NCBI RefSeq assembly: GCF_002159085.1
Contig: NZ_LZRU01000032.1
Coordinates: 1 to 53,216, forward strand
Direction of reading: 5' to 3'
Length of the DNA: 53,216 nucleotides
DNA from: Thermobacillus sp. ZCTH02-B1
GTDB taxonomy: Bacteria > Bacillota > Bacilli > Paenibacillales > Paenibacillaceae
Shown here: positions 34,558-45,620 of the stretch, one piece after another
Numbering within the stretch: position 1 is the first letter of the stretch
How the letters are laid out: each line of letters begins with the position of its first letter
Made by a program: the position numbers and the translations under genes
Notes under the pieces: generated by a model
Database searches by the model: none
What the model saw: only the letters and a program-made list of their open reading frames with translations
What the model was told of the DNA's origin: nothing

Positions 34558-35304
34558 TTAATCCTTGTTCCGGATCGTGATCGCCGCTTCGCCGCCCCGC
34601 ACCGGAATCGTCTTCACGAGCAGCGAGATGCGGTTTTCCCCGTCCAGCCGGTTCCAGTAGTAGTCGAGCGTTTCCCCCGCATCGTCGAACAGCGGGACGA
34701 GCTTCGGTTCGCCCTCGAAGGACGGCAGCGGATCGCCGTCGCCCATGTAGGTGTGGATGAGATGGCCGAAGCCCGGCAGCGGCCGCTCGTAGGTGAAGAA
34801 ATGCCGCTGCGGGAGCGACTCGATGCCGCGGTTCGCCTTCAGGATCGCCAGCTTGTAGGCCGCGGTCGGGTCGCCCGGCTGGACGATGCCGGAGATGCGC
34901 GGCGTGAAGTTCGGCGCGTCCGGCTCGAACGTGCGCGTCTTCAGGGCGTCCTCGAACGTGCCGCCCTTCGCGAGGAAGTCCGCGATCGTGTCGGTCTGGT
35001 CGCCGTTCGTCACGATGTGGGCGCCCGCGGACACCCGCACCGGATGGTAGATGATGAGCGACGGGTCGGTCAGCTTCGCCGGATCGCGCGCCTCGGTGCG
35101 GACGCTCCCGTCGTCTTCGAGGACGAAGATCCGGTTGCGGCTGTTCTCGCTCCGGCCCATGATCCAGTACACCTGCACGTAGCGGGTGCCGTCCGGCGTC
35201 ATGCCGATGATGATGCCGCGGCCCGGATAGCGGTTGGCCCGGAGCGCCGCGGCGTTCGCTTCCGCTTCCGCCTTCAGCAGGTCGAGATTTGCGGTGGCGG
35301 TCAT
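34558..35304 (-). CDS. purO: IMP cyclohydrolase, PurO type
   Basis: A 248-residue protein that matches the PurO-type IMP cyclohydrolase family (PF07826, known first from Archaea) and closes the second purine ring: FAICAR to IMP. Motifs include ANRYPGRGIIIGMTPDG near the N-terminus, YWIMGRSENSRNRIF, YHPVRVSAGAHIVTNGDQTDTI and FTPRISGIV. This fold is unrelated to the MGS-like cyclohydrolase domain of PurH, which is missing from this operon. Placed between the AICAR formyltransferase gene and purD, where it supplies the last step. ATG at 35304 with AAAGGAG 12 nt upstream. No other candidate for the reaction is in the window. Confidence 0.9.
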   Translation of the reverse strand: MTATANLDLLKAEAEANAAALRANRYPGRGIIIGMTPDGTRYVQVYWIMGRSENSRNRIFVLEDDGSVRTEARDPAKLTDPSLIIYHPVRVSAGAHIVTNGDQTDTIADFLAKGGTFEDALKTRTFEPDAPNFTPRISGIVQPGDPTAAYKLAILKANRGIESLPQRHFFTYERPLPGFGHLIHTYMGDGDPLPSFEGEPKLVPLFDDAGETLDYYWNRLDGENRISLLVKTIPVRGGEAAITIRNKD

Positions 35305-35340
35305 ACGTGCATCATGCTCCTTTCGCTTGTCGCGGCGGAA

Positions 35341-36519
35341 TCAGTGATGGAACAGCCGGACGCCGGAATAGATCATGACCATGCCGTACTCGTTCGCGGC
35401 CTTCACGACTTCCTCGTCGCGCACCGAGCTGCCGGCCTGGATCACGTATTTCACGCCGCTGCGGCTCGCCCGGTCGAGGTTGTCGCGGAACGGCAGAAAC
35501 GCGTCGGAAGCATAGGCGACGTTCCGGAGTCCCTTCAGCCATTCGCGCTTTTCCTCCGGCGTGAGGCGCGGCGGCACTTCCTCGAAGCATTGCTCCCAGC
35601 TCTTCCGCTCGACCGGCGTCAGCACATCCTCGAGCCAAAGGTCGATCGCGTTGTTCTGCTCCGCGCGGGTGAGCCCGGGACGGAACTTCATGTTCAGCGC
35701 GATCGGATGCTGGCGCAGGAACCAGCGGTCCGCCTTGTCGCCGGCGAGGCGCGTGCAATGGATGCGCGACTGCTGGCCGGCGCCGATGCCGATCGTCTGG
35801 CCGTCAAGCGCGTAGCAGACCGAGTTCGACTGCGTGTATTTCAGCGTCAGGAGGGCGACGATCAGGTCGCGCTTCGCGCTGTCCGGCAGCTCCTTGTTCT
35901 CGGTCACGACATGCTCGAACACGGACTCGTCGATCACCGCGTTGTTGCGCTCCTGCTGGAGCGTGAGGCCGAACACGGTCCGCGTCTCGATCGGATCGGG
36001 CACGTAGTCGGGATCGATCTCGAGGATGAGGTATTTGCCGCCCTTTTTCTCCTTCAGGATGGCCAGCGCTTCCTCGGTGTATCCCGGCGCCACGACGAGG
36101 TCGGACACCTCGCGCTTCAAGAGCTTCGCCGTCGATACGTCGACGACGTCGCTCAGCGCGGCCGCGTCGCCGAAGGACGACATCCGGTCCGCGCCGCGCG
36201 CCCGCGCGTAGGCGGTCGCGAGCTCCGACAGCTCCATGTCTTCGACGAAGTACGCCTTGCGGAGCTCCGGCGTGAGCGGCTGGTAGACGGCGGCGCCGGC
36301 CGGGCTCACGTGCTTGAACGACGCGGCGGCCGGCAGGCCCGTCGCCCGGCGCAGCTCGCGCACGAGCTGGAACGCGTTCAGCGCGTCGAGCAGATTGATG
36401 AAACCGGGTTCGCCGTTGAGCACCCGGATCGGCAGCGGCTTGCCGCCGTAGGTCAGCTTCGCCTGCTTCTGGTGCGGGTTCATCCCGTACCTGAGATTGA
36501 GTTCGGTGATTTCGCTCAT
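35341..36519 (-). CDS. purH: Stand-alone AICAR formyltransferase (PurH lacking the IMP cyclohydrolase domain)
   Basis: A 392-residue protein homologous only to the C-terminal AICARFT domain of bifunctional PurH (usually ~515 residues). [10 protein letters not shown] opens the domain, and the catalytic Lys-His pair is K69-H70 in [46 protein letters not shown] is the folate-site region and [17 protein letters not shown] lies near the end. It converts AICAR and 10-formyl-THF to FAICAR. No remnant of the N-terminal cyclohydrolase domain is present in the 67-nt gap before it. ATG at 36519 is favoured by AAGGAT 7 nt upstream; ATG at 36528 is the alternative. The following gene, purO, supplies the missing step. 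Confidence 0.95.
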   Translation of the reverse strand: MSEITELNLRYGMNPHQKQAKLTYGGKPLPIRVLNGEPGFINLLDALNAFQLVRELRRATGLPAAASFKHVSPAGAAVYQPLTPELRKAYFVEDMELSELATAYARARGADRMSSFGDAAALSDVVDVSTAKLLKREVSDLVVAPGYTEEALAILKEKKGGKYLILEIDPDYVPDPIETRTVFGLTLQQERNNAVIDESVFEHVVTENKELPDSAKRDLIVALLTLKYTQSNSVCYALDGQTIGIGAGQQSRIHCTRLAGDKADRWFLRQHPIALNMKFRPGLTRAEQNNAIDLWLEDVLTPVERKSWEQCFEEVPPRLTPEEKREWLKGLRNVAYASDAFLPFRDNLDRASRSGVKYVIQAGSSVRDEEVVKAANEYGMVMIYSGVRLFHH

Positions 36520-36586
36520 CGTCCCCATCCTTATCGTCGGTATTGGTGGCTGACGGACACGTACAGGCGGTTCGCGCGCATCTCGC

Positions 36587-37201
36587 TCACTGCTTCCCGA
36601 TCGTCACGCGTCGGCCGTCCAGCCGGATGCGCCCCTCCGCGAACTGCTGCACCACCTGAAGCAGCAGCCGGTGCTCGATCGGATGGATGCGCGCCGCCAG
36701 CGTCTCCCAGGTGTCGTCCGGCTCCACCGCCAGCGCTTCCTGCGCGATGACCGGCCCGCTGTCGAGCCCGCCGTCGACGAAATGCACGGTGACGCCGGTC
36801 ACCTTCACGCCGTAGTCGAGCGCCTGGCCGATGGCGTTCAATCCGGGAAACGCCGGCAGCAGCGACGGGTGCACGTTGATCATCCGTCCGTAATAGGCGT
36901 CCACGAGCACCGGCGTCACGATCCGCATGTAGCCGGCCAGCACGACCAGCTCGACGCCGCGGCGCTCCAGCTCGGCCAGAATCTCGCGCTCGTACGCTTC
37001 GCGCGACGGATAATCGCGCGGCCGGAACACGTACGTCTCGATGCCGGCCGCCTCCGCCCGCCCGATGACGGGCGCGCCCGGCTTGTCGCAGATGAGCAGC
37101 CGGATCTCCGCGTCGATCCGGCCGTCCCGCGCGCCGTCGGCGAGCGCCTGGAAGTTCGTGCCGTTGCCGGAGGCGAATACGGCCACCTTGAGCTTCGCCA
37201 T
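36587..37201 (-). CDS. purN: GAR formyltransferase (10-formyl-THF dependent)
   Basis: A 204-residue enzyme for step 3, GAR to [17 protein letters not shown] is the N-terminal loop, and the catalytic triad appears as N, H and D in [48 protein letters not shown]. It has standard length. ATG at 37201 shares one base with the purM stop (TGATG), so the two are coupled. A formate-dependent PurT is not needed and not present here. Confidence 0.96.
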   Translation of the reverse strand: MAKLKVAVFASGNGTNFQALADGARDGRIDAEIRLLICDKPGAPVIGRAEAAGIETYVFRPRDYPSREAYEREILAELERRGVELVVLAGYMRIVTPVLVDAYYGRMINVHPSLLPAFPGLNAIGQALDYGVKVTGVTVHFVDGGLDSGPVIAQEALAVEPDDTWETLAARIHPIEHRLLLQVVQQFAEGRIRLDGRRVTIGKQ

Positions 37202-38244
37202 CACACGTCAACTCCCGTGAACGTCACGATCCGGCTGCCCGGCGTCACCGTGCCGATCCGGTAGGCCTCGACGCCTTCCGCGGCGAGCGTCCGGACCGCC
37301 TCGTCGGCCTGATCCGCCGGCACGACGGCGACCATGCCGATGCCCATGTTGAACGTCGTGAACATGTCGCGGTTCGAAATGCGCCCCCGCTCCTGCAGCA
37401 GCCTGAATATCGGCTGCACCGGCCACGAGCCGTACGCGATCTCGACGTTCACGCCCTCCGGCAGCACGCGCGGAAGGTTCTCGATGAACCCGCCGCCCGT
37501 GATGTGCGCGAGCCCCTTCACTTCCACGCGTCCGATCAATCTGAGCACCGGTTTCACGTAAATGCGCGTCGGTTCGAGCAGCACGTCGCCGAGCCGGGCG
37601 CCGCCGAGTTCCGGCAGCGTGTCATCCAGCGAATAGCCGCAGTCCCCGAGCAGCACCTTGCGCACGAGCGAGTAACCGTTGCTGTGCACGCCGCTCGAGG
37701 CGAGGCCGATGACCGCGTCGCCCGGCCGGATGCCCGAGCCGTCGATCAGGCGCTTCCGGTCGACGATGCCGACGGCGAATCCGGCGATGTCGTACTCGTC
37801 CTCTCCGTACATGCCCGGCATTTCGGCCGTCTCGCCGCCGATCAGGGCGCAGCCGGCCTGCTCGCAGCCGTCCGCGATCCCCTTCACGATCGCCTCGATC
37901 CGCTCGGGCACGACCTTGCCGCAGGCGAGATAGTCGAGGAAGAAAAGCGGTTCCGCACCCTGCACCACGATGTCGTTCACGCACATCGCCACCGCGTCGA
38001 TGCCGACCGTATCGTGCCGGTCCAGCGCAAACGCGAGCATCAGCTTCGTGCCGACGCCGTCCGTGCCGGAGACGAGCACCGGCTCCTCGTATTTCCCGAG
38101 ATCGGGGCCGAAAAGCGCGCCGAACCCGCCGAGCCCGGTCAGCACTTCGGGGCGGAACGTCCGCGCCACATGTTTCTTCATCCGCTCGACCGCTTCGTTG
38201 CCCGCCGCGATGTCGACGCCGGCTTGTTTGTACGCTTCCGACAC
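37201..38244 (-). CDS. purM: AIR synthase (phosphoribosylformylglycinamidine cyclo-ligase)
   Basis: A 347-residue enzyme for step 5, FGAM + ATP to AIR, of the PurM/PurL ATP-binding superfamily. [57 protein letters not shown] and [16 protein letters not shown] are all characteristic. GTG at 38244 has AGGAG 8 nt upstream. It is separated from purF by the only long gap (203 nt) within the operon. Confidence 0.96.
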   Translation of the reverse strand: MSEAYKQAGVDIAAGNEAVERMKKHVARTFRPEVLTGLGGFGALFGPDLGKYEEPVLVSGTDGVGTKLMLAFALDRHDTVGIDAVAMCVNDIVVQGAEPLFFLDYLACGKVVPERIEAIVKGIADGCEQAGCALIGGETAEMPGMYGEDEYDIAGFAVGIVDRKRLIDGSGIRPGDAVIGLASSGVHSNGYSLVRKVLLGDCGYSLDDTLPELGGARLGDVLLEPTRIYVKPVLRLIGRVEVKGLAHITGGGFIENLPRVLPEGVNVEIAYGSWPVQPIFRLLQERGRISNRDMFTTFNMGIGMVAVVPADQADEAVRTLAAEGVEAYRIGTVTPGSRIVTFTGVDV

Positions 38245-38447
38245 CAGGGTCACTCCTTCACGATGGCCGGACCATTCCGGCTGAAATGGCAGATATGGCA
38301 GATTTGGCAGACATAAGCGAAGAAGCTGCGCTTGTGTTGCCGAATGTTCGGCATTCGCCCGAAACGGAACATTTCGCGCCTTTTGCATCCATCATCGGAA
38401 ATCGGACGGCAATCCGACGGCCGGACTGCCGTCCCCGGGCAAGCGCT
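38245..38447 (-). other. 203-nt purF-purM spacer with hairpin and 9-nt repeats
   Basis: The other gaps inside this operon are short or the genes overlap. This spacer contains a hairpin with arms GGACGGCA (38404-38411) and TGCCGTCC (38427-38434) and an inner TCCG/CGGA stem. Near 38285-38311 it has three near-identical 9-nt units (ATGGCAGAT). No U-tract terminator and no coding frame with a ribosome site was found. It may be an mRNA processing or attenuation site. Confidence 0.4.
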
Positions 38448-40211
38448 TCAGCAACTGCACGTGCGCGACGGCTTCGCGAAATCGATCCGCGTCGGATAGT
38501 CGTTGTCGAAGCACGCCATGCACAGGCCGCCGTTGATCGCGAGCGCCGCCTCGAACTCCTCCGGCGTGAGACCCGCTTCCCGCAAACCCTTGAGCATCGC
38601 CGGGTCCAGCCGGAAGCCCGCGCCGGAAGCTCCGGCACCGTAAACGCCGGCACCGCGGGCGCCGGTCCCCGCGGAGGGACCGCCTGCGGCGAAGCGGCCC
38701 GATCCGGCCGCCGCCGATCCGGCGCTGCTTCCGGATGCGGCGTAACCGCCCGCGGCCGCGCCGGCCCCGACTCCGGCACCCACGGGCACGCCGGCGCCCA
38801 ACGCGCCGGCCGGGAGGCCCAGCACCGCCTCGATGAACCCTTCCTTCGAGAGGAACACGAGCGAGTCCGCGTTGATCGCCTTCCGGATCTCCTCGACGGA
38901 CATCTGCGCCGCGATCAGATCCTTCCGGTCCGGCGTGTCGATGCCGTAGAAGCACGGGTTCGCGAACGGCGGCGACGTGATGCGCACGTGCACCTCGCGG
39001 GCGCCCGCCTCGCGCAGCAGGTTGACGATCCGCCGCGACGTCGTGCCGCGCACGATCGAGTCGTCGATCATGACGACGCGCTTGCCCTCGACGACCCGCC
39101 GCACGGCCGACAGCTTCATCTTCACGCCGCGCTCGCGCAGCTCCTGCGACGGCTGGATGAACGTCCGGCCGGTGTACTTGTTCTTGATCAGCCCGAGCTC
39201 GTACGGGATCCCCGTCTGCTCCGCGTACCCGATCGCCGCCGAGATGCTCGAGTCCGGCACGCCCGTCACGACGTCCGCGTCGACGAACGATTCGATGGCG
39301 AGCCGGCTGCCCATCCGCTTGCGCGCCGCGTGCAGGTTGATCCCCGCCACGTCCGAATCCGGACGGGCAAAATAGATGTACTCCATCGCGCACAACGCCC
39401 GCCGCTTGAGCGGCGCGAACCGCTCGACGCGGATGTCCTTCCCCTCGCCGAGGATCAGCATTTCGCCCGGGAAAATGTCGCGCACGAACTCGGCGCCGAC
39501 CGCCTCGAGCGCGCACGTCTCCGAGGCGAACACGTAGCCGCCCGAGAGCCGGCCCATGCAGAGCGGCCGCAGCCCGTTCGGGTCGGAGGCGGCGATCAGC
39601 CGCGTGTTCGTCATGATCAGAAACGCGAACCCGCCGACGACCCGCTGCAGCGCCGCCTTCACCGCGCCGACGAAATCGAGCGGCGAGCGCGCGATCAGAT
39701 GCGCGATCACTTCCGTGTCGCTCGTCGTCTGGAAGATCGACCCGGCCGCCTCGAGCTCCGCCCGGATCTCCGGCGCGTTCACGAGGTTGCCGTTCGTCGC
39801 GACCGCAAGATCCCCGTCCCGGTACTTGAACACGAGCGGCTGCGCGTTCTCCGGCGAGCTGGCGCCCGACGTCGAGTAGCGGACGTGGCCGATCGCCCGG
39901 TCGCCGCGCAGCCCGTCGAGCGCCTCCTTCGTGAACACTTCCTTCACGAGGCCCATGCCGCGGTGCGCGGCGAACGATTCATACGGGCGCGCCGAGTCGA
40001 CGGTGCAGATGCCGCAGCTCTCCTCGCCGCGGTGCTGCAGCGCGTGCAGCCCGTAATAGGTCAGCGCGGCGGCGTCCGGAATGCCGAACACCCCGAACAC
40101 GCCGCATTCCTCGCGGACCTTGTCGAACAGATCCTCCCGTCCGGCGCCTTCGTTGTAATAGCCGTCTTCGGTCCAGGATCGCACCAGTTCGCTCAGTTCT
40201 TCAGCAGACAT
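38448..40211 (-). CDS. purF: Amidophosphoribosyltransferase with Gly/Ala-rich insert
   Basis: A 587-residue enzyme for the first step, PRPP + glutamine to phosphoribosylamine. A 35-residue propeptide precedes the catalytic C36 ([10 protein letters not shown]). The glutamine domain continues with [12 protein letters not shown], and the PRPP loop is [18 protein letters not shown]. Cysteines in NPCFYGID and LCMACF fit the iron-sulfur cluster of the Bacillus type. Residues about 468-533 form a low-complexity G/A/S insert, followed by a helical [20 protein letters not shown], so the protein is ~100 residues longer than usual. ATG at 40211 overlaps purL by 19 nt; the ribosome site is GGAAGGAA. Confidence 0.96.
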   Translation of the reverse strand: MSAEELSELVRSWTEDGYYNEGAGREDLFDKVREECGVFGVFGIPDAAALTYYGLHALQHRGEESCGICTVDSARPYESFAAHRGMGLVKEVFTKEALDGLRGDRAIGHVRYSTSGASSPENAQPLVFKYRDGDLAVATNGNLVNAPEIRAELEAAGSIFQTTSDTEVIAHLIARSPLDFVGAVKAALQRVVGGFAFLIMTNTRLIAASDPNGLRPLCMGRLSGGYVFASETCALEAVGAEFVRDIFPGEMLILGEGKDIRVERFAPLKRRALCAMEYIYFARPDSDVAGINLHAARKRMGSRLAIESFVDADVVTGVPDSSISAAIGYAEQTGIPYELGLIKNKYTGRTFIQPSQELRERGVKMKLSAVRRVVEGKRVVMIDDSIVRGTTSRRIVNLLREAGAREVHVRITSPPFANPCFYGIDTPDRKDLIAAQMSVEEIRKAINADSLVFLSKEGFIEAVLGLPAGALGAGVPVGAGVGAGAAAGGYAASGSSAGSAAAGSGRFAAGGPSAGTGARGAGVYGAGASGAGFRLDPAMLKGLREAGLTPEEFEAALAINGGLCMACFDNDYPTRIDFAKPSRTCSC

Positions 40212-42442
40212 GGGATCGCTTCCTTCCAGACCTTCCGCAGTTCCTCGACCGGCGCGGCAATGCCTTCCCGCCCGTTCACCTTCACGACCAGATCGGTGCC
40301 GCCGACCCTGCCGAGCACCGAGCAGACCACGCCCCGCTCCCGAAGCAGCACGACGAGCGCATCCGCCTTCTCCGGCCGCGCGCTGAGCAGGATCCGCGAC
40401 TGCGACTCGCTGAACAGCGCGACGTCCGGGCGGAGCGAAGTCTCGACATTCACCGCGGCGCCGAGGCCGCGGCCGAAGCACGATTCGGCCAGGGCCACGG
40501 CCAGCCCGCCCTCGGACAGGTCGTGGGCCGACGCGACGAGCCCCCGCCGGATCGCCTCCAGCACGGCATCCTGCACGCGCTTCTCCAGCGCCAGATCAAT
40601 CTTCGGCGGACGCCCTTCCGTCTTGCCGAGCACCGCGTACTGCAGCTCGGAACCGCCGAGCTCGCCGTACGTCTCGCCGACGAGCACGATCACGTCGCCC
40701 TCGGCCTTGAACTCCTGCGTCGTGATGTGATCCAGATCCGTGACCAGTCCGACCATGCCGATGACCGGCGTCGGATGGATCGCTCCCTTCTCGCTCTCGT
40801 TGTACAGCGACACGTTGCCGCCGATGACCGGCGTGCCGAGCACGCGGCACGCCTCCGCCATGCCGTCCGTCGCCTTCTCGAGCTGCCAGTACACCTCCGG
40901 TTTCTCGGGGCTGCCGAAGTTCAGGTTGTCCGTGATCGCGAGCGGCTCCGCGCCCGAGCAGACGATGTTCCGCGCCGCCTCCGCGACCGCGATCTTGCCG
41001 CCGATCTCCGGATCGAGCCAGCAGTACCGGCCGTTGCCGTCCGTCGTCATCGCGAGCGCCTTGCGCGTGCCCGGCACCTGGACGACCGCCGCGTCGGACC
41101 CCGGCCGCACGACCGTGTTCGTCCGCACCATGTAGTCGTACTGGCTGTAGACCCATTCCTTGCTCGCCACGTTCGGCGACGCGAGCACCTTCTTCAGTGC
41201 GCCCGTCAGATCCTTGATCTCCTCGAACGCCGTCGTGTCGACCGAAGCGAACGCGCGGTAATATGCCGGCTCCTCGGACCGCTGCCGGTACACCGGGCAG
41301 TCGTCCACCAGCGCCTTCACCGGCATGTCCGCGACGACCTCGCCCCGGTGGTACAGCTTGAGCCGGCCGTCGTCCGTCACCCTGCCGACCTTCGCGCAGG
41401 GAACGCCCCACCGGGCGAAAATGTCCCGCACCTTCTCCTCGTTCGCCGGATCGATGACGAACAGCATCCGCTCCTGCGACTCCGAGAGCATCATCTCGTA
41501 CGGCGTCATGCCTTCCTCGCGCTGCGGCACCTCGTCGAGGTACAGCTCGAGGCCGTTGCCCGCCTTCGCCGCCATCTCCGAGCTCGAGCAGGTGAGCCCC
41601 GCCGCGCCCATGTCCTGGATGCCGAGGATGAGGCCGGCGTTGATCGCCTCGAGGCACGCCTCCATGACGAGCTTCTCCATGAACGGGTCGCCGACCTGGA
41701 CCGCCGAGCGCTTCTCCTCCGACTCCCCGGTCAGCTCGACGGACGCGAACGTCGCGCCGTGGATGCCGTCGCGCCCCGTGGCCGGGCCGACGTAGAACAC
41801 CGGGTTGCCGACCCCCTTCGCGACGCCGCGCTGGATCTTGTCATGGTCGATCAGCCCGACGCACATCGCGTTGACGAGCGGGTTGCCCTCGTAGCTCTCG
41901 TCGAACATCACCTCGCCGCCGACCGTCGGGATGCCGACGCAGTTGCCGTATCCCGCAATGCCCGCGACGACGTTCTCGAACAGATACTTCACCCGCGGAT
42001 TCCCTTCGAGCCGCCCGAAGCGCAGCGAATTGAGCAGCGCGATCGGCCGCGCTCCCATCGAGAAGATGTCCCGGATGATCCCGCCGACGCCCGTCGCCGC
42101 CCCCTGGTACGGCTCGACCGCGGACGGGTGGTTGTGGGATTCGATTTTGAACACGACCGCCTGGTTGTCGCCGATGTCGACGATCCCCGCGCCTTCGCCC
42201 GGCCCCATCAGCACGCGCGGCCCCGAAACCGGGAACTTCTTCAGCAACGGCTTCGAATTCTTGTACGCGCAGTGCTCGGACCACATGACGCTGAACACGC
42301 CGATCTCGGTGTAGTTCGGCTTGCGGCCGAGGTACTTGCAAATGAGCTCGTATTCGGAATCGCTGACGCCGAACTCCCGGTAAATCTTCAGCTCCGCAAT
42401 CTGCTCCGCCGTCGGCTCCTTAGCCGTTAACTGCTGCGCCAT
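40193..42442 (-). CDS. purL: FGAM synthase, large subunit
   Basis: A 749-residue ATP-binding subunit of the three-part (PurLQS) FGAM synthase of Gram-positives, step 4. N-terminal [83 protein letters not shown] and the late [15 protein letters not shown] are diagnostic. It uses ammonia delivered by PurQ. ATG at 42442 follows GGAGGGA and overlaps purQ by 23 nt. Confidence 0.97.
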   Translation of the reverse strand: MAQQLTAKEPTAEQIAELKIYREFGVSDSEYELICKYLGRKPNYTEIGVFSVMWSEHCAYKNSKPLLKKFPVSGPRVLMGPGEGAGIVDIGDNQAVVFKIESHNHPSAVEPYQGAATGVGGIIRDIFSMGARPIALLNSLRFGRLEGNPRVKYLFENVVAGIAGYGNCVGIPTVGGEVMFDESYEGNPLVNAMCVGLIDHDKIQRGVAKGVGNPVFYVGPATGRDGIHGATFASVELTGESEEKRSAVQVGDPFMEKLVMEACLEAINAGLILGIQDMGAAGLTCSSSEMAAKAGNGLELYLDEVPQREEGMTPYEMMLSESQERMLFVIDPANEEKVRDIFARWGVPCAKVGRVTDDGRLKLYHRGEVVADMPVKALVDDCPVYRQRSEEPAYYRAFASVDTTAFEEIKDLTGALKKVLASPNVASKEWVYSQYDYMVRTNTVVRPGSDAAVVQVPGTRKALAMTTDGNGRYCWLDPEIGGKIAVAEAARNIVCSGAEPLAITDNLNFGSPEKPEVYWQLEKATDGMAEACRVLGTPVIGGNVSLYNESEKGAIHPTPVIGMVGLVTDLDHITTQEFKAEGDVIVLVGETYGELGGSELQYAVLGKTEGRPPKIDLALEKRVQDAVLEAIRRGLVASAHDLSEGGLAVALAESCFGRGLGAAVNVETSLRPDVALFSESQSRILLSARPEKADALVVLLRERGVVCSVLGRVGGTDLVVKVNGREGIAAPVEELRKVWKEAIPCLLKN

Positions 42443-43115
42443 GCCGTTCCCTCCATGCGCTCAGGACTGACGTGAACATCCGCCTGCCGTCCACGGAGCC
42501 GAGCAGCTCGCTCACCGCCCGCTCCGGATGCGGCATCATGCCGACGACGTTGCGGCGTTCGTTGCAGACGCCGGCGATGTCGTTCACCGAACCGTTGGGG
42601 TTTTCGCCCTTCTTGTATCGGAACACGACCTGGCCGTTCGCCTCGAGCCTCGCCAGCGTCTCCTCGTCGCAGTAGTAGTTGCCCTCGCCGTGGGCGATCG
42701 GGATGTCGATGATCTCGCCCTTCGCGTACTCCCGCGTGAACGGCGTCTCGTTGTTGACCACTTCCAGCAGCGTCGAATGGCAATGGAACTTCAGGTCCCG
42801 GTTCCGGAGCAGCGCGCCCGGCAGCAGGCCCGCCTCGGTCAGAATCTGGAACCCGTTGCAGATGCCCAGCACGTACCGCCCTTCCTCCGCCGCCCGGCGC
42901 ACCTCGTCCATGACCGGCGCGAAGCGGGCGATCGCGCCGCAGCGCAGATAGTCGCCGTAGGAGAAGCCGCCGGGCAGGATGATCGCGTCGTAGGCGGAAA
43001 GGTCCGTCGCCGTGTGCCAGACGTAGTCGACCGGCTGGCCGATCGTCTCCCGCACCGCCTTGTAGCAGTCGATGTCGCAGTTGGAGCCCGGAAAAACGAT
43101 GACCGCGAACCGCAT
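42420..43115 (-). CDS. purQ: FGAM synthase, glutamine amidotransferase subunit
   Basis: A 231-residue class-I glutaminase that supplies ammonia to PurL. The nucleophile cysteine is in [11 protein letters not shown] and the His/Glu pair is near [25 protein letters not shown] opens the fold. The ribosome site GGAGGGCTGA overlaps the end of purS. Confidence 0.97.
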   Translation of the reverse strand: MRFAVIVFPGSNCDIDCYKAVRETIGQPVDYVWHTATDLSAYDAIILPGGFSYGDYLRCGAIARFAPVMDEVRRAAEEGRYVLGICNGFQILTEAGLLPGALLRNRDLKFHCHSTLLEVVNNETPFTREYAKGEIIDIPIAHGEGNYYCDEETLARLEANGQVVFRYKKGENPNGSVNDIAGVCNERRNVVGMMPHPERAVSELLGSVDGRRMFTSVLSAWRERHGAAVNG

Positions 43116-43119
43116 CCGC

Positions 43120-43362
43120 TCAGCCCTCCAGTTCGAACCGGTAGTCCTCGACGACCGGGTTCGCCAGGAGCTTCTCGCACATCGCCTTCACGCGCGCCGC
43201 CGCCTCGGCCCGGTCCTTCGCGTCGAGCTCGAGCTCCATGTATTTGCCGATCCGCACCTTCCCGACTTCCGTGAATCCGAGGGAGTGCAGCGCGCCCTGG
43301 ACGGCCGCCCCCTGCGGGTCCAGCACGTTCTGCTTGATCGTCACGTATACCGTGGCTTTCAT
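43120..43362 (-). CDS. purS: FGAM synthase, PurS subunit
   Basis: An 80-residue small protein that bridges PurL and Pur[27 protein letters not shown] and [11 protein letters not shown] are the family pattern. ATG at 43362 with AGGAGG upstream. Its presence shows that the operon uses the split Gram-positive type of the enzyme. Confidence 0.96.
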   Translation of the reverse strand: MKATVYVTIKQNVLDPQGAAVQGALHSLGFTEVGKVRIGKYMELELDAKDRAEAAARVKAMCEKLLANPVVEDYRFELEG

Positions 43363-43406
43363 CGTCAGGTCCGCCTCCTGTCATTCTGGTCCGGATGCCC
43401 GCCGGT

Positions 43407-44300
43407 TCATGCAAGCTTCCCGCCGGTCAGCCGCTCGTAAAGGTCCAGATATCGCCGCGTCGTCTCTTCCACCACATGCACCGGCAGCGGGTCGGGCTTG
43501 CTGTTCTTGTCCCAGCCGCTGCCCGCAAGGTACGTCCGCACCGGCTCCTTGTCCATGCTGTCGATCTCGATGTCGGGCGCCCATTTGTCCTTCGCCCAGA
43601 AGCGCGACGAATCCGGCGTGAAAATCTCGTCGATCAGCACGATCGCTCCGTCCGCGAGCCCGAATTCGAACTTGCTGTCCGCCAGGATGAGGCCGCGCTC
43701 CTCGCAGTAGCGGGCCGCCCAATCGAACAGCCGCAGGCTCCGTTCCCTGAGCTCCTCCGCGAGCTCCGCTCCGATGCGCCTCGCCATCTCGTCGAACGGA
43801 ATGTCCTCGTCGTGGCCGGTATCGTTCTTCGCCGCCGGTGTAAAGATCGGCTCCGGCAGCTTCGCGTTCTTGCGCAGGCCGGGAGGAAGCGGGATGCCGT
43901 TCACCGCCTGCGTCTTCTCGTACTGCCGCCAGCCGCCGCCGGTGATATGGCCCCGCACGACGCACTCGATGTCGATCCGGCGGGCTTTCCGCACCACCAT
44001 GATGCGGTCCTTCAGCCGTTCGGGATCCTTCGCGACGCCGCCGAGCCGGGATACGTCCGTGTGGATGAGATGGTTGGGCTGGATCGCGGACGTCTGCCCG
44101 AACCAGAAGGCGCTGAGCTTGTTCAGGACGATCCCCTTGTACGGCACGGGCGGCTCGAGCACCCAGTCGAACGCGGAGATCCGGTCGGTGACGACGATCA
44201 GGTAATGCTCGCCGAGATCGTACAGCTCGCGCACCTTGCCCTTGTGGACGAGCGGGGCGTCGACGAGATCGACGGCGGTGGCGAGGGTCTGCCGCGTCAT
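43407..44300 (-). CDS. purC: SAICAR synthase
   Basis: A 297-residue ligase, step 7, that joins CAIR and aspartate. HKGKVRELYDLGEHYLIVVTDRISAFDW is the ATP-site start, and DIECVVRGHITGGGW, RGLILADSKFEFG and VLIDEIFTPDSSRFW follow. It is of the long form (~300 residues, as in yeast and some bacteria) rather than the 240-residue Bacillus subtilis type. GGAGGCGTGA precedes ATG at 44300, overlapping the purB end region. Confidence 0.95.
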   Translation of the reverse strand: MTRQTLATAVDLVDAPLVHKGKVRELYDLGEHYLIVVTDRISAFDWVLEPPVPYKGIVLNKLSAFWFGQTSAIQPNHLIHTDVSRLGGVAKDPERLKDRIMVVRKARRIDIECVVRGHITGGGWRQYEKTQAVNGIPLPPGLRKNAKLPEPIFTPAAKNDTGHDEDIPFDEMARRIGAELAEELRERSLRLFDWAARYCEERGLILADSKFEFGLADGAIVLIDEIFTPDSSRFWAKDKWAPDIEIDSMDKEPVRTYLAGSGWDKNSKPDPLPVHVVEETTRRYLDLYERLTGGKLA

Positions 44301-44304
44301 CGCT

Positions 44305-45612
44305 TCACGCCTCCCGTTCGCTCAGGCCGAGCCTGTCGAAAATGGTGTCCACGTGCTTCAGGTGCCACGACGGGTCGAAGCAGTCGTCGATCTCCTCCCG
44401 CGACAGCATGCCCGTGATCTCGGGCGATTCGAGGAGGATGTCGCGGAAATGGCGCTGCGTCTCCCAGGCCCGCATCGCCAGCGGCTGCACCGTGTCGTAC
44501 GCCTGCTCGCGGCTCCAGCCCTTGTCGATCAGCTTCGTCATGACGCGGCCGGAGAACGGCACGCCGAAGGTCCGCTCCATGTTGCGCTTCATGTTCCCGG
44601 GGAAGACCGTCAGATTCCGGATAATGTTCCCGAGCCGGTTCAACATATAGTTGATCAGCATCGTCGCGTCCGGCAGGATGACGCGCTCCACCGAGGAATG
44701 GCTGATGTCGCGCTCGTGCCAGAGCGGGACGTTCTCGTAGGCCGAGAGCATGTAGCCGCGCACGACGCGCGCCAGTCCCGAAATGTTCTCGCAGCCGATC
44801 GGATTGCGCTTGTGCGGCATCGCGGACGAGCCCTTCTGCCCCTTCGCGAACGGCTCCTCGACCTCGCGGAACTCGCTCTTCTGCAGCGCGCGGATCTCGG
44901 TCGCGAATTTGTCCAGCGACGTCGCGATGAGCGCCAGCGCCGCCATGTAATGCGCGTGCCGGTCGCGCTGCAGCGTCTGGGTCGAGATCGGCGCCGGCTG
45001 GATGCCGAGCTTCGCGCAGACGTATTGCTCGACGAACGGATCGATGTTGGCGTAGGTGCCGACCGCGCCGGAAATTTTGCCGTACTCGACACCTTCGGCC
45101 GCCCGGTTGAACCGCTCGAGGTTGCGCTTCATCTCCTCGTGCCAGAGCGCCATTTTGAGGCCGAAGGTCGTCGGTTCCGCGTGCACGCCGTGGGTGCGGC
45201 CCATCATGACCGTGTACTTGTGGCGGATCGCCTGCTCGCGCAGGATTTCGATGAAGTTCTCGAGGTCGCGCCGGATGATCGCGTTCGCCTGCTTCAGCAG
45301 GTAGCCGAGCGCCGTGTCGACGACGTCGGTGGACGTCAGGCCGTAGTGCACCCATTTGCGCTCGGGGCCGAGCGATTCGGACACCGCGCGCGTGAACGCG
45401 ATGACGTCGTGGCGCGTCTCCTCCTCGATCTCGTAGATCCGGTTGATATCGAAGCGCGCGTTGCGGCGCAGCGCCTCGACATCCTCCTTCGGGATGACGC
45501 CGAGCTCGGACCACGCCTCGCAGGCGAGCAGCTCCACCTCGAGCCAGGCGCGGAACTTGTTCTCCTCGGTCCAGATGGCCCGCATCTCCGGTCTGCTGTA
45601 TCGGTCCAGCAT
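44305..45612 (-). CDS. purB: Adenylosuccinate lyase
   Basis: A 435-residue enzyme acting twice in purine synthesis: SAICAR to AICAR and adenylosuccinate to AMP, each releasing fumarate. [20 protein letters not shown] opens the protein; the signature loop is [27 protein letters not shown], and [16 protein letters not shown] carries a catalytic histidine. It has normal length. ATG at 45612 has GGAAGGTGTGA, which overlaps the purK stop. Confidence 0.97.
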   Translation of the reverse strand: MLDRYSRPEMRAIWTEENKFRAWLEVELLACEAWSELGVIPKEDVEALRRNARFDINRIYEIEEETRHDVIAFTRAVSESLGPERKWVHYGLTSTDVVDTALGYLLKQANAIIRRDLENFIEILREQAIRHKYTVMMGRTHGVHAEPTTFGLKMALWHEEMKRNLERFNRAAEGVEYGKISGAVGTYANIDPFVEQYVCAKLGIQPAPISTQTLQRDRHAHYMAALALIATSLDKFATEIRALQKSEFREVEEPFAKGQKGSSAMPHKRNPIGCENISGLARVVRGYMLSAYENVPLWHERDISHSSVERVILPDATMLINYMLNRLGNIIRNLTVFPGNMKRNMERTFGVPFSGRVMTKLIDKGWSREQAYDTVQPLAMRAWETQRHFRDILLESPEITGMLSREEIDDCFDPSWHLKHVDTIFDRLGLSEREA

Positions 45613-45620
45613 GTTCGCTT

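Noticed and set aside
33145..36750. 1201-codon open frame on the plus strand
   Set aside because: Antisense shadow of purD, purO, purH and purN.
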